Of a DNA stretch of 64,000 nt, positions 8,317 to 16,003 are shown one piece after another. How positions within the stretch are numbered: the stretch's first letter is position 1; each line of letters begins with the position of its first letter. Source of the DNA: Pseudomonas xionganensis. Its GTDB lineage: Bacteria; Pseudomonadota; Gammaproteobacteria; Pseudomonadales; Pseudomonadaceae. The notes beneath the pieces are model-generated. The model did no database searches and was not told where the DNA came from. It saw only the letters and a list, made by a program, of their open reading frames with translations. The position numbers were made by a program, and so were the translations under genes. The DNA is taken from the NCBI RefSeq assembly GCF_009763245.1, contig NZ_WKJZ01000002.1, forward strand, positions 312,707-376,706, read 5' to 3'.

Positions 8317-9801
8317 TTAGGCCAGCTTGCGCTCGACCTCGTCGAACTGCTGCTGCAGGGCCGCTTCCGGCTCCTTGGTCATCAGGCTGACGATAACGAT
8401 GGCCAGGGTCGCCAGGATAAAGCCGGGGATGATCTCGTACAGGTCGAAGATGCCGCCGGACAGCTGCTTCCACACCACCACGGTGATACCACCGAGGAGG
8501 ATGCCGGCCAGGGCGCCGTTGCGGTTCATGCGCTTCCAGTACAGCGACAGCAGGATGGCCGGGCCGAAGGCGGCGCCGAAGCCGGCCCAGGCGTAGGACA
8601 CCAGGCCCAGTACGGTGTTGTCCGGGTTCATGGCCAGCACCAGGGCGATGATGGCAATCAGCACCACGGCGCCACGACCGATCCACACCAGCTCCTGATC
8701 ACCGGCATCCTTCTTCAGAATGGCCTTGTAGAAGTCTTCGGCCAGGGCCGAGGAGCTGACCAGCAGCTGCGAGTCGGCGGTGGACATGATCGCGGCCAGT
8801 ACGGCGGCCATCAGGATACCGGCTACCACCGGATGGAACAGGCTGTTGACCAGCACCATGAAGACGGTTTCGGCGTCGGCCAGATCGGTTTCCAGATAGC
8901 CTACTGCGACCCAACCGATGGCCAGGGCTGCAAACAGGGTCAGGGCAGTCCAGCTGACCGCGATACGGCGGGCAGTGGGCATGTCCTTGTCGTCGGAGAT
9001 GGCCTTGAAGCGCGCCAGGATATGCGGCTGACCGAAGTAGCCCAGGCCCCAGCCCAGCAGGGACAGGATGGCGATGATGCCCAGGGGCTGGCCCTTGGCG
9101 TCATTGAAGAAGGTCAGCAGTTCCGGGTTCTTGGCCTGGATGGCCAGATGCGCAGCCTCGACGCCGCCTACGGCATTCAGGGCAAACACCGGCACCAGCA
9201 CCAGGGCAGCAGCCATCAGCAGGCCCTGCACCACGTCGGTCCAGGCCACGGCGAGGAAACCACCGAACAGGGTGTAGGAGACCACGGCCAGGGTACCGAT
9301 CACGACAGCGATCTGATAGTCAAAGCCGAATACGGTTTCGAACAGCTTGCCAGAAGCCACCAGACCAGAACTGGTATAGAACAGGAAGAAGGTCAGGATG
9401 ATCAGCGCCGACACCACCCGCAGAGCGCGGGATTTGTCGTTAAAGCGGTTCTCGAAGTAGGACGGCATGGTCACCGAGTCATTCGCCGAGTGCGAGTAGA
9501 TCCGCAGACGCTGGGCCACGAACAGCCAGTTGAGCCAGGTACCGGCCAGCAGGCCGACGGCGATCCAGGTGGCTTCGAAACCGGCCACCAGGGCATAGCC
9601 CGGCAGGCCCAGGAGCAGCCAGCCGCTCATATCCGAGGCACCGGCGGAGAGGGCCGCGGTGGTCGGGCCGATGGAACGGCCGCCGAGGATATAGTCGGAC
9701 AGGTTGCTGGTGCGCTTGTAGGCCACCAGGCCCAGCCAGAGCATCAGGACCAGGTAGACCACGAAGGTCACCCCTACAACAAAAACGTTTTGCTCGTTCA
9801 T
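8317..9801 (-). CDS. putP: Sodium/proline symporter PutP
   Basis: Inner-membrane Na+-coupled proline importer of the SSS family, 494 residues with about 13 membrane helices, the normal family length. The start MNEQNVFVVGVTFVVYLVLM is chosen over an upstream in-frame start at 9888 that adds a charged non-conserved leader. Family motifs include YILGGRSIGPTTAALSAGAS in helix 2 and the segment GLPGYALVAGFEATWIAVG. The C-terminal region MNPDNTVLGLVSYAWAG also matches PutP. It lies immediately downstream of putA on the same strand, 187 bases away, so uptake and oxidation of proline are encoded together; a separate promoter in the gap is likely. A strong terminator follows. Confidence 0.96.
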   Translation of the reverse strand: MNEQNVFVVGVTFVVYLVLMLWLGLVAYKRTSNLSDYILGGRSIGPTTAALSAGASDMSGWLLLGLPGYALVAGFEATWIAVGLLAGTWLNWLFVAQRLRIYSHSANDSVTMPSYFENRFNDKSRALRVVSALIILTFFLFYTSSGLVASGKLFETVFGFDYQIAVVIGTLAVVSYTLFGGFLAVAWTDVVQGLLMAAALVLVPVFALNAVGGVEAAHLAIQAKNPELLTFFNDAKGQPLGIIAILSLLGWGLGYFGQPHILARFKAISDDKDMPTARRIAVSWTALTLFAALAIGWVAVGYLETDLADAETVFMVLVNSLFHPVVAGILMAAVLAAIMSTADSQLLVSSSALAEDFYKAILKKDAGDQELVWIGRGAVVLIAIIALVLAMNPDNTVLGLVSYAWAGFGAAFGPAILLSLYWKRMNRNGALAGILLGGITVVVWKQLSGGIFDLYEIIPGFILATLAIVIVSLMTKEPEAALQQQFDEVERKLA

Positions 9802-9958
9802 CTTGTTGTTCTCGTGTTGGCACGGCTCAGGCCGTGACTTGGGTTTGATACGACCGCGGTAGGCGGTCTCTTTCTGAAACCGCAACACCGGACACGCAAG
9901 GTTTGCCCGGTGTGCGGCGGAGCAGGCTTATGGCCCACCCCTGTTCTACTGGCAACGC

Positions 9959-9983
9959 GTGCCCGGCCCCCAGGCCCGGGCAC
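9959..9983 (-). other. GC-rich hairpin between putA and putP
   Basis: GTGCCCGG and CCGGGCAC form an eight-pair stem 6 bases after the putA stop. No T-run follows on the minus strand, so it may be a transcript-end or stability hairpin rather than a classical terminator. The rest of the 187-base putA-putP gap shows no other gene. Confidence 0.4.
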
Positions 9984-9988
9984 GGCGC

Positions 9989-12900
9989 TTATTCGTCGCC
10001 CAGCGACAGCAGCGAGGCGTTGCCGCCCACTGCGGTGGTGTTGACCGAGGTGGTGCGCTCGTTGGCAAAGCGCAGCAGGTAGCTCGGGCCACCGGCCTTG
10101 GGCCCGGTGCCGGACAGGCCGCAGCCGCCGAAGGGCTGCACGCCGACCACGGCACCGATCTGGTTGCGGTTGACATAGAGGTTGCCGACCCGCGCCAGGG
10201 CCTCGATGCGCCGCGCGGTTTCCTCGTTGCGGCTGTGCACGCCGAGGGTCAGGCCGAAGCCGGTGCCGTTGATCGCGGCGACTACCTGCTCCAGTTCGCT
10301 GGCCTCGAAACGCACCACGTGGAGGATGGGGCCGAAGTTCTCTTTCTTGAGCTCATGGATACCGCCGATCTCGAAGGCCACCGGCGCCACGAAGTGGCCA
10401 TTGAGGCCTTCCGGCAGACGCGCTTCGGCGATCAGCTTGCCTTCGTTCTTGAGCTGCTGGATATGCGCCAGCAGGCCTTCGCGGGCCTCGGCGTCGATCA
10501 CCGGGCCCACATCGCTCTCGCGCAGGTGGGTCGGGCCGACCTTGAGCTCGGCCATGGCGCCCTTGAGCAGGTCGATCACCCGCTCGGCAATATCGCTCTG
10601 CACATAGAGCACGCGCAGGGCCGAGCAACGCTGGCCGGCGCTGGTGAAGGCGGACTGCACGGCATCCTTGACCACCTGCTCGGGCAGCGCGGTGCTGTCG
10701 ACAATCATGGCGTTCTGCCCGCCGGTTTCGGCGATCAGCGCGGCGATCGGGCCGTCTTTCTCGGCCAGCTGGCGGTTGATGATGCGGGCGGTGTCGGTGG
10801 AGCCGGTAAAGCACACGCCGGCGACGCGGGCATCGCGGCAGAACACGCCGCCCAGGGTAGCGCCGTCGCCCGGCAGGAAGGCAATCACATCATTCGGCAG
10901 GCCGGCCTCGAACATCAGCTCCAGGGCGCGGGCAGCGATCAGGCTGGTCTGCTCGGCCGGCTTGGCCAGTACGCAGTTGCCGGCCACCAGGGCGGCAGTG
11001 ATCTGGCCCAGGTAGATGGCCAGGGGGAAGTTCCACGGGCTGACGCAGACGAAGATACCGCGGCCTTCATGGAACAGCTCGTTACGCTCGCCGGTAGGGC
11101 CGACCAGCTCTTCACGGCCCAGACGCAGGCGCGCCTGCTGGGCGTAGTAACGGCAGAAGTCCACCGCCTCGCGCACTTCGTCGATGCCATCCTGCATCGA
11201 CTTGCCGGCTTCCACGGTGCACAGCGCCATCAGCTCGGCGCGGTTGACTTCCAGCAGGTCGGCCAGGCGATCAAGAATCGCGGCCCGTTCCTCGATGGCG
11301 GTGGCATTCCAGCGCGGCCAGGCGGCCTGCAGCCCATCCAGCGCCTGGGCAGCCTGGGCAGCCGTGGCGAACTCGGCGCTGCCCACCTGCTTGCTCAGGT
11401 CATAGGGGCAGAACACCGCAGTCGTGGTGCCGCTCAGACGCTGGCCATTGATCACCGGCGCGGCTTGCCACTGACGGTTGAGGTGCGGGGTGTAGGCGAG
11501 CTCCAGCTCGGCCCAGGAATTCTGGATATTCATATTGAGGCCTTGGGAATTTTTCCGCGCGTTGCCGAACAACGCCGGCGGAAGGGAGATTTTGTCATTG
11601 CCGAGCGTCTTGAACTTGCGCAGTTGCGTCACCGGGTGATCGAGAAGGGACTCCACCGGCACACTCGGGTCCACCAGCTGGTGAACAAAGGAGGAGTTGG
11701 CGCCGTTTTCCAGCAGACGCCGCACCAGATAGGGCAGCAAATCCTTGTGCGCACCGACCGGGGCGTAGATGCGTACGGTCTTGCCGTGCTTCTCCAGCAC
11801 CGTGTCGTACAGCGCATCGCCCATGCCATGCAGGCGCTGGAACTCGAACTCGCGGGGCTGCTTCTGCTCCGCGGCAATGGCCAGGATGCAGCTGACGGTG
11901 TGAGCGTTATGGCTGGCGAACTGCGGGTAGATCACCCCACGGGTGAACTCCGAGAGCAGGAACCTCGCGCAGGCCAGGTAGGAGGTGTCGGTGCCTTCCT
12001 TGCGGGTAAATACCGGATAGCCGTCCAGGCCCTGGACCTGGCACTGCTTGATCTCGGTGTCCCAGTAGGCGCCCTTGACCAGGCGCAGCGGCATCTTCTC
12101 GCCCAGCTCCTTGCCCAGCAGGGTCAGCCACACCAGCACCGGCAGGCAGCGTTTGGAGTAGGCCTGCACCACCAGGCCGAACTCGCCCCAGCCCTTCAGG
12201 GCCGGATCGCGCATCAGTTTTTCATAGAGCTCCAGGGACAGTTCCAGGCGGTCGGCCTCCTCGGCGTCCACCGAGATGCCCACGTTCAGGCTACGGGCCA
12301 GGACTGCCAGCTCACGTACGCTTGCGAACAGTTCGGTCAACACACGCTCGCGCTGGGCCACTTCATAGCGCGGGTGCAGGGCCGACAGCTTGATCGAAAT
12401 GGACGGCTTGGGCCCGTTGCCCACCTGGGGCTCGGCGCCCACGGTCTGGATAGCCTTGCGGTAATCGGCCATGTACTTGGCCGCATCGTCTGCGGTCAGG
12501 GCCGCCTCGCCGAGCATATCGAAGGAATAGGTGTAGCCCTTCTCGCGCTCGCCACGGCCGTTTTTCAGCGCCTCGCCGATATTGCGGCCCAGCACGAACT
12601 GCTTGCCCATCAGCTTCATGGCCTGGTTCATGGCGGCGCGGATCACCGGCTCGCCGGAACGCTGGATCAGCTTGCCCAGCACGTTTTTCGGCCGGCCGTC
12701 GGTGGTCTGCGGGTCCACCACCTTGCCGGTCATCACCAGGCCCCAGGCGGCGAAATTGACCAGCACGCTGTCACTCTGGCCGAGGTGACGCTCCCACTCG
12801 GCGGCAGACAGTTTGTCGCGGATCAGCGCATCGGCGGTGGCGGCGTCGGGTACACGCAGCAGAGCCTCGGCCAGGCACATGAGCATCAGCCCTTCCTGGG

Positions 12901-13165
12901 TGTCGAGGCTGTACTGACGAAGAAGTGCGTCGAGGGTATCGACGGCATTGTCCCGGCTACGTACATCCTGAATCAGGGTACGGGCATTGCGGCGGATAGC
13001 CTCGATGCCGGTCTCACCGGGGTCGGCGAGCTCAAGGAGCTCAGTAAGATAGGCTGCCTCGTCAACGCTGTAGTTGGCGCTGATGACAGGGAAAAAATCG
13101 GCGGCCTTGGCGGCCGAGATCCGGTCAAGGAACTCGTCCTGCAAGACGTGACTGGCTTTGAACAT
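9989..13165 (-). CDS. putA: Bifunctional proline dehydrogenase / L-glutamate-gamma-semialdehyde dehydrogenase PutA
   Basis: Oxidises proline to glutamate in two steps: FAD-dependent proline dehydrogenase (about residues 75-470; RLVKGAYWDTEIKQCQVQG) and NAD-dependent P5C dehydrogenase (about 500-1040; FTGSTDTARIIN, AETGGQNAMIVDS, and the nucleophile Cys847 in SAGQRCSALRV). At 1058 residues it lacks the N-terminal ribbon-helix-helix DNA-binding domain of the 1300-residue E. coli and P. putida proteins, so it cannot repress its own genes and needs another regulator. The start at 13165 (MFKASHVLQDEF) has AAGAGG nine bases upstream; the alternative ATG at 13174 would have almost no spacing. Transcription continues toward putP. 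Confidence 0.97.
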   Translation of the reverse strand: MFKASHVLQDEFLDRISAAKAADFFPVISANYSVDEAAYLTELLELADPGETGIEAIRRNARTLIQDVRSRDNAVDTLDALLRQYSLDTQEGLMLMCLAEALLRVPDAATADALIRDKLSAAEWERHLGQSDSVLVNFAAWGLVMTGKVVDPQTTDGRPKNVLGKLIQRSGEPVIRAAMNQAMKLMGKQFVLGRNIGEALKNGRGEREKGYTYSFDMLGEAALTADDAAKYMADYRKAIQTVGAEPQVGNGPKPSISIKLSALHPRYEVAQRERVLTELFASVRELAVLARSLNVGISVDAEEADRLELSLELYEKLMRDPALKGWGEFGLVVQAYSKRCLPVLVWLTLLGKELGEKMPLRLVKGAYWDTEIKQCQVQGLDGYPVFTRKEGTDTSYLACARFLLSEFTRGVIYPQFASHNAHTVSCILAIAAEQKQPREFEFQRLHGMGDALYDTVLEKHGKTVRIYAPVGAHKDLLPYLVRRLLENGANSSFVHQLVDPSVPVESLLDHPVTQLRKFKTLGNDKISLPPALFGNARKNSQGLNMNIQNSWAELELAYTPHLNRQWQAAPVINGQRLSGTTTAVFCPYDLSKQVGSAEFATAAQAAQALDGLQAAWPRWNATAIEERAAILDRLADLLEVNRAELMALCTVEAGKSMQDGIDEVREAVDFCRYYAQQARLRLGREELVGPTGERNELFHEGRGIFVCVSPWNFPLAIYLGQITAALVAGNCVLAKPAEQTSLIAARALELMFEAGLPNDVIAFLPGDGATLGGVFCRDARVAGVCFTGSTDTARIINRQLAEKDGPIAALIAETGGQNAMIVDSTALPEQVVKDAVQSAFTSAGQRCSALRVLYVQSDIAERVIDLLKGAMAELKVGPTHLRESDVGPVIDAEAREGLLAHIQQLKNEGKLIAEARLPEGLNGHFVAPVAFEIGGIHELKKENFGPILHVVRFEASELEQVVAAINGTGFGLTLGVHSRNEETARRIEALARVGNLYVNRNQIGAVVGVQPFGGCGLSGTGPKAGGPSYLLRFANERTTSVNTTAVGGNASLLSLGDE

Positions 13166-13313
13166 CACGCCCATCCTCTTGTGGAGACTGTTTGTTATGG
13201 GTCTAGCGCAGCCACGCTGGTCTTACCAATGTTAATTGGGCAAAAGATTGCGCAGCACGCCAGTGGATGACGGAATTTAGTGGCAGAGCCATGACAGCTT
13301 CTTGCTGAAAACT

Positions 13314-13338
13314 CTGGAGTTTTTGCAAAAAACTCCAG
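13314..13338. promoter_or_regulatory. 25-base near-perfect palindrome upstream of putA
   Basis: CTGGAGTTTTT and AAAAAACTCCAG are inverted around a GC centre. It lies 149 bases upstream of the putA start and 160 bases upstream of the divergent HDOD gene, in a 332-base gap (13166-13497) that holds no other gene. It could be an operator for a proline regulator or a cruciform/terminator-like structure; which is not shown by the sequence. Confidence 0.4.
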
Positions 13339-13497
13339 CACCGGGAACTATTGGCGAACAGCTGTTTGAATCGACCCTGCCCCGCCTGCCGGCATGAGGC
13401 CACCACTGATCGCCACAACCGGGCCGCACCGGCAAAGCGCCAGGGCGCCACCTAGACTGGCCTTATCGATGCAAGGGCGCGATGCAGGAGCGCAGGC

Positions 13498-14358
13498 ATG
13501 CTGAGCCAGGAAGTGTCCGACTACTCCATCTACCGGCGGGTGGTGTCGCAGCTGATGCAGGGTGAGGAGCAGCTACCCAGCCTGCCCTCCATTACCCTGG
13601 ATATTCGCCGCGCCCTGAGCGATACCCAGACCAGCATCGGCAGCCTGGTGCACCTGATCAGCCGCGATCCGGGCCTGGCCGCACTGCTGATGAAGCACGC
13701 CTGCAGCGCCCTGTACCGGCAAAGCCGCCAGCCACAGAGCCTGCACGAGGTGATTCAGCTCCTGGGCATGCGCGAGGTGGATCGCATCACCATGGCCCAC
13801 AGCATCAAAAGCCTGTTCACCCTGCACAGCCCGGCGCACAAGCAGCTGTTCGTCGAGGCCTGGGGCCGCCTGGTGATCAAGGCCAGTACCTGCGCCATGC
13901 TCGCCCGCCTGCTCAGCCGTATCACCCCCGAGCATGCCTTGCTGGCCAGCCTGCTCAGCGAGGTGGGCACCCTGGCGGTGCTCTCGGCCTTCAAGGACGA
14001 GGCGGTAATTCCCTCCAGTGAGCTCTACTACAAGCTGTGCCGCGAATACAGCAAGCCACTGAGTGTGATCGTGCTGAAGAAATGGGCGGTGGACAGTGAA
14101 TATATCGAGGTGATCCGCGAAACCGGCCACTGGCATTTCAGCCGCAACCAGCGCCTGGATCTGCTCGATCTGGTCAATCTGGCGCTGTATCACGCCCTCA
14201 AGGAGCGCCATGTGGACAGCCCACTGCCACCGCTGCAGGAACTGGCCGCTTACCAGAAGATCCTCCCGCCTCAGGACTTTATCGGCGAGAACGGCGAACT
14301 CAGCCTGGTGATCAGCCACCGCGGCGATATCCAGGCCATTGCCGAAAGCCTGCGCTAA
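13498..14358 (+). CDS. HDOD domain-containing protein
   Basis: A 286-residue cytoplasmic protein. Residues about 20-215 match the HDOD (HD-related output) fold: EQLPSLPSITLDIRRALSDT, SLVHLISRDPGLAALLMKHA, and the SLHEVIQLLGMREVDRITM segment. The metal-binding His-Asp of true HD phosphohydrolases is not evident, as usual for HDOD proteins. Such proteins act in signalling (e.g. growth, motility, stress) without a known enzymatic activity. An AGGAG site precedes the ATG by about nine bases. It is divergent from putA, with no sign of a functional link. Confidence 0.85.
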   Translation: MLSQEVSDYSIYRRVVSQLMQGEEQLPSLPSITLDIRRALSDTQTSIGSLVHLISRDPGLAALLMKHACSALYRQSRQPQSLHEVIQLLGMREVDRITMAHSIKSLFTLHSPAHKQLFVEAWGRLVIKASTCAMLARLLSRITPEHALLASLLSEVGTLAVLSAFKDEAVIPSSELYYKLCREYSKPLSVIVLKKWAVDSEYIEVIRETGHWHFSRNQRLDLLDLVNLALYHALKERHVDSPLPPLQELAAYQKILPPQDFIGENGELSLVISHRGDIQAIAESLR

Positions 14359-14427
14359 CGGTGCGCTGCCATCAAAGCGCAATACAACTGGCCTAGAGTG
14401 CGCCCACTATTGATCGAGGAGCGCGCC

Positions 14428-14643
14428 GTGAGCCGTTCGACCCGCCACCTGTGCAAGACCCTGGACATGATTGCCGCCAACCACGAATCCGCCGCCATCG
14501 CCGTGATGCGCGCCGCCGAGCGCATCGGCGATGAACTGCTCAAGCAGCAGCTGCTTAACGTGATCCACCGCATGAACCTGGACGCCGCCCAACTGCGCAA
14601 TGCCCGCGAGGAAATTGCCGGCCAGGAACTCAAGCGCGCCTGA
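14428..14643 (+). CDS. Small helical protein of unknown function
   Basis: A 71-residue protein starting at GTG with GAGGAG six bases upstream; an upstream in-frame GTG at 14398 lacks a site. The product (MSRSTRHLCKTLDMIAANHE, later AERIGDELLKQQLLNVIHRM) is almost entirely predicted helix with no Cys-rich or membrane segment apart from one Cys. I do not recognise the family. It follows the HDOD gene after 69 bases on the same strand and may share its transcript. Confidence 0.6.
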   Translation: MSRSTRHLCKTLDMIAANHESAAIAVMRAAERIGDELLKQQLLNVIHRMNLDAAQLRNAREEIAGQELKRA

Positions 14644-14729
14644 ACAGCCCCCTTGGGCCTGTTTAAGCTCGCGCTAGCGCCCGTTTTTGACGCTGCAGGG
14701 CCGACACGCAGCAGATCGCAGGCAGGTTC

Positions 14730-15149
14730 TCAGCGATCGATAATCTGCCCGCGCATGGGCGCCAACCTGGCCAGCAGGCGGTTCTGCGCGGGGATGGCGA
14801 TGCCCTGTTCGGTCATCGCCGCCTGCAGATTTTCCACCAGGGCGTTGAAGTCGCTGGGGGTCAGGTTAAGGCCGGTGTGGCTCTCCTCCATGCTGTCGCC
14901 GCTGTAGGTGCAGGGCCCGCCCGCCTCCATGCAGAACTGCTCCACCAGCTTGTCGCGCAGGCGCTGGATATCGACGTCCTCGAAGTGGTGAACGATGCGC
15001 GGATCGGCAGCGATCTTCAGCAACATGCCTTCGACCACCGCTTCGATGCCGGCCTGATCGCCCAGGGCGCGGTACAGGCTGTCGTCCCGGGGCGGTTGCT
15101 GGGCGCAGGCGCTCAGGGCCAGCAGCAGGGCAATGATCGGTAGACGCAT
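14730..15149 (-). CDS. Group 1 truncated haemoglobin, lipoprotein form
   Basis: A 139-residue protein with a signal peptide and lipobox (LSAC, lipidated Cys15), so an envelope lipoprotein. The rest is a truncated 2-on-2 globin: SLYRALGDQAGIEAVVEGML, then DPRIVHHFEDVDIQRLRDKL, the QFCMEAGGPCTYSG segment, and the proximal haem ligand His91 in MEESHTGLNLT. Truncated globins bind O2 or NO; a lipid-anchored form outside the cytoplasm is unusual. It is the last gene of the 19003-14730 operon, two bases after the DUF3034 gene. The ligand and role are inference. Confidence 0.85.
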   Translation of the reverse strand: MRLPIIALLLALSACAQQPPRDDSLYRALGDQAGIEAVVEGMLLKIAADPRIVHHFEDVDIQRLRDKLVEQFCMEAGGPCTYSGDSMEESHTGLNLTPSDFNALVENLQAAMTEQGIAIPAQNRLLARLAPMRGQIIDR

Positions 15150-15151
15150 AC

Positions 15152-16003
15152 CTAGAAGCTCCCCTGAATGGATAGATAAACCCCATCCTGATTCTCCAGG
15201 CTGGCGATTTCACCCAGGCGGGCATAGGCCAGCACCACGGCCAGGTGCTTGTTGGGGAAATAGCCGACAAACAGGTCGGCCCAGTCGCTTTCCCCGGCAA
15301 AGCTCAGGTTGTCCGGTTTCTCCCGGTACTCCACGCCCAGGGCCCAGTGCGGGTTGAACAATACGGCGATTGAACCTTCCTTGAGCACCGAGTGGCGATC
15401 GCGGCGATCACCGCCAAACCCCAGCAGACCCAGCTCGTTGGCCCGGCTGTAGCGCAGGCCGCCGTTGAGCAGCAGGTTGTAGCCGAAGGCGCCACCGAGG
15501 ATCAGCCGGCTGGCGCTCAGATAGCCCTCGGTATCCTTGCGGCGCTGCGCCCCTACCAGACTGGGAATCAGGAAGTCGCGCTGACGCTTGTGCTGCAGGC
15601 CCAAAGATACCTGCGGCAGGCGGTCGTAGATCAGGTCGCCAAACAGGCGCAGCTTGAGGCCGAAGATATCCTGGCTCAGGCTGTTTTCCGGCAGGTTCAG
15701 ATTGCGCGCCAGGTTGCCTAGGTCGAAGCGCTGGCGGGCATAGGACAGTTCGATGCGGTTATCGAAGGAGGCGGCGACCCCGGCCACATCCAGGCGATAG
15801 TCGCCAGTCTCGACCCGGGTGGCGAAGACATCCGCGCCCCACTCGCCGCGCTCGCCATAGCCGGACAGCACCGCCCAGGGTGTGATGCCGCCGCCGGCTG
15901 CACCCTCGAGACTGCTGGCGCCCCCTGTGGCCAACAGGCGGCCATCGGCCAGGCTCAGGCAGGAGAACAGACCCAGGCCCAGCAGACTGAGCATTCGCAT
16001 CAT
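15152..16003 (-). CDS. DUF3034 family outer-membrane-like protein
   Basis: A 283-residue protein with a signal peptide ending near LSLADGRL. The mature part is rich in alternating strands with aromatic ends (GGGITPWAVLSGYGERGEWG, ALGVEYREKPDNLSF, DLFVGYFPNKHLAVVLAYAR) and ends in Phe, as outer-membrane beta-barrels do. It fits DUF3034, a family without a known function. The ATG overlaps the stop of the GGDEF-EAL gene (ATGA), with GAGGTG just upstream; a second ATG follows at once. Coupled translation links it to the signalling protein before it and the globin after it. Confidence 0.75.
   Translation of the reverse strand: MMRMLSLLGLGLFSCLSLADGRLLATGGASSLEGAAGGGITPWAVLSGYGERGEWGADVFATRVETGDYRLDVAGVAASFDNRIELSYARQRFDLGNLARNLNLPENSLSQDIFGLKLRLFGDLIYDRLPQVSLGLQHKRQRDFLIPSLVGAQRRKDTEGYLSASRLILGGAFGYNLLLNGGLRYSRANELGLLGFGGDRRDRHSVLKEGSIAVLFNPHWALGVEYREKPDNLSFAGESDWADLFVGYFPNKHLAVVLAYARLGEIASLENQDGVYLSIQGSF

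Noticed and set aside
7630..8320. Several short frames on both strands in the nested repeat region
   Set aside because: They cross the inverted arms, have no ribosome sites and are rich in Arg, Pro and Ser as expected from non-coding GC-rich DNA.
9959..13270. 1103-codon open frame on the plus strand
   Set aside because: It is the antisense shadow of putA; the product is low-complexity His/Gln/Gly/Ala rich and PutA on the other strand has all catalytic motifs.
14653..14688. Possible terminator after the 71-residue gene
   Set aside because: There is a T-run after GCGCTAGCGCCCG, but no convincing stem directly before it.
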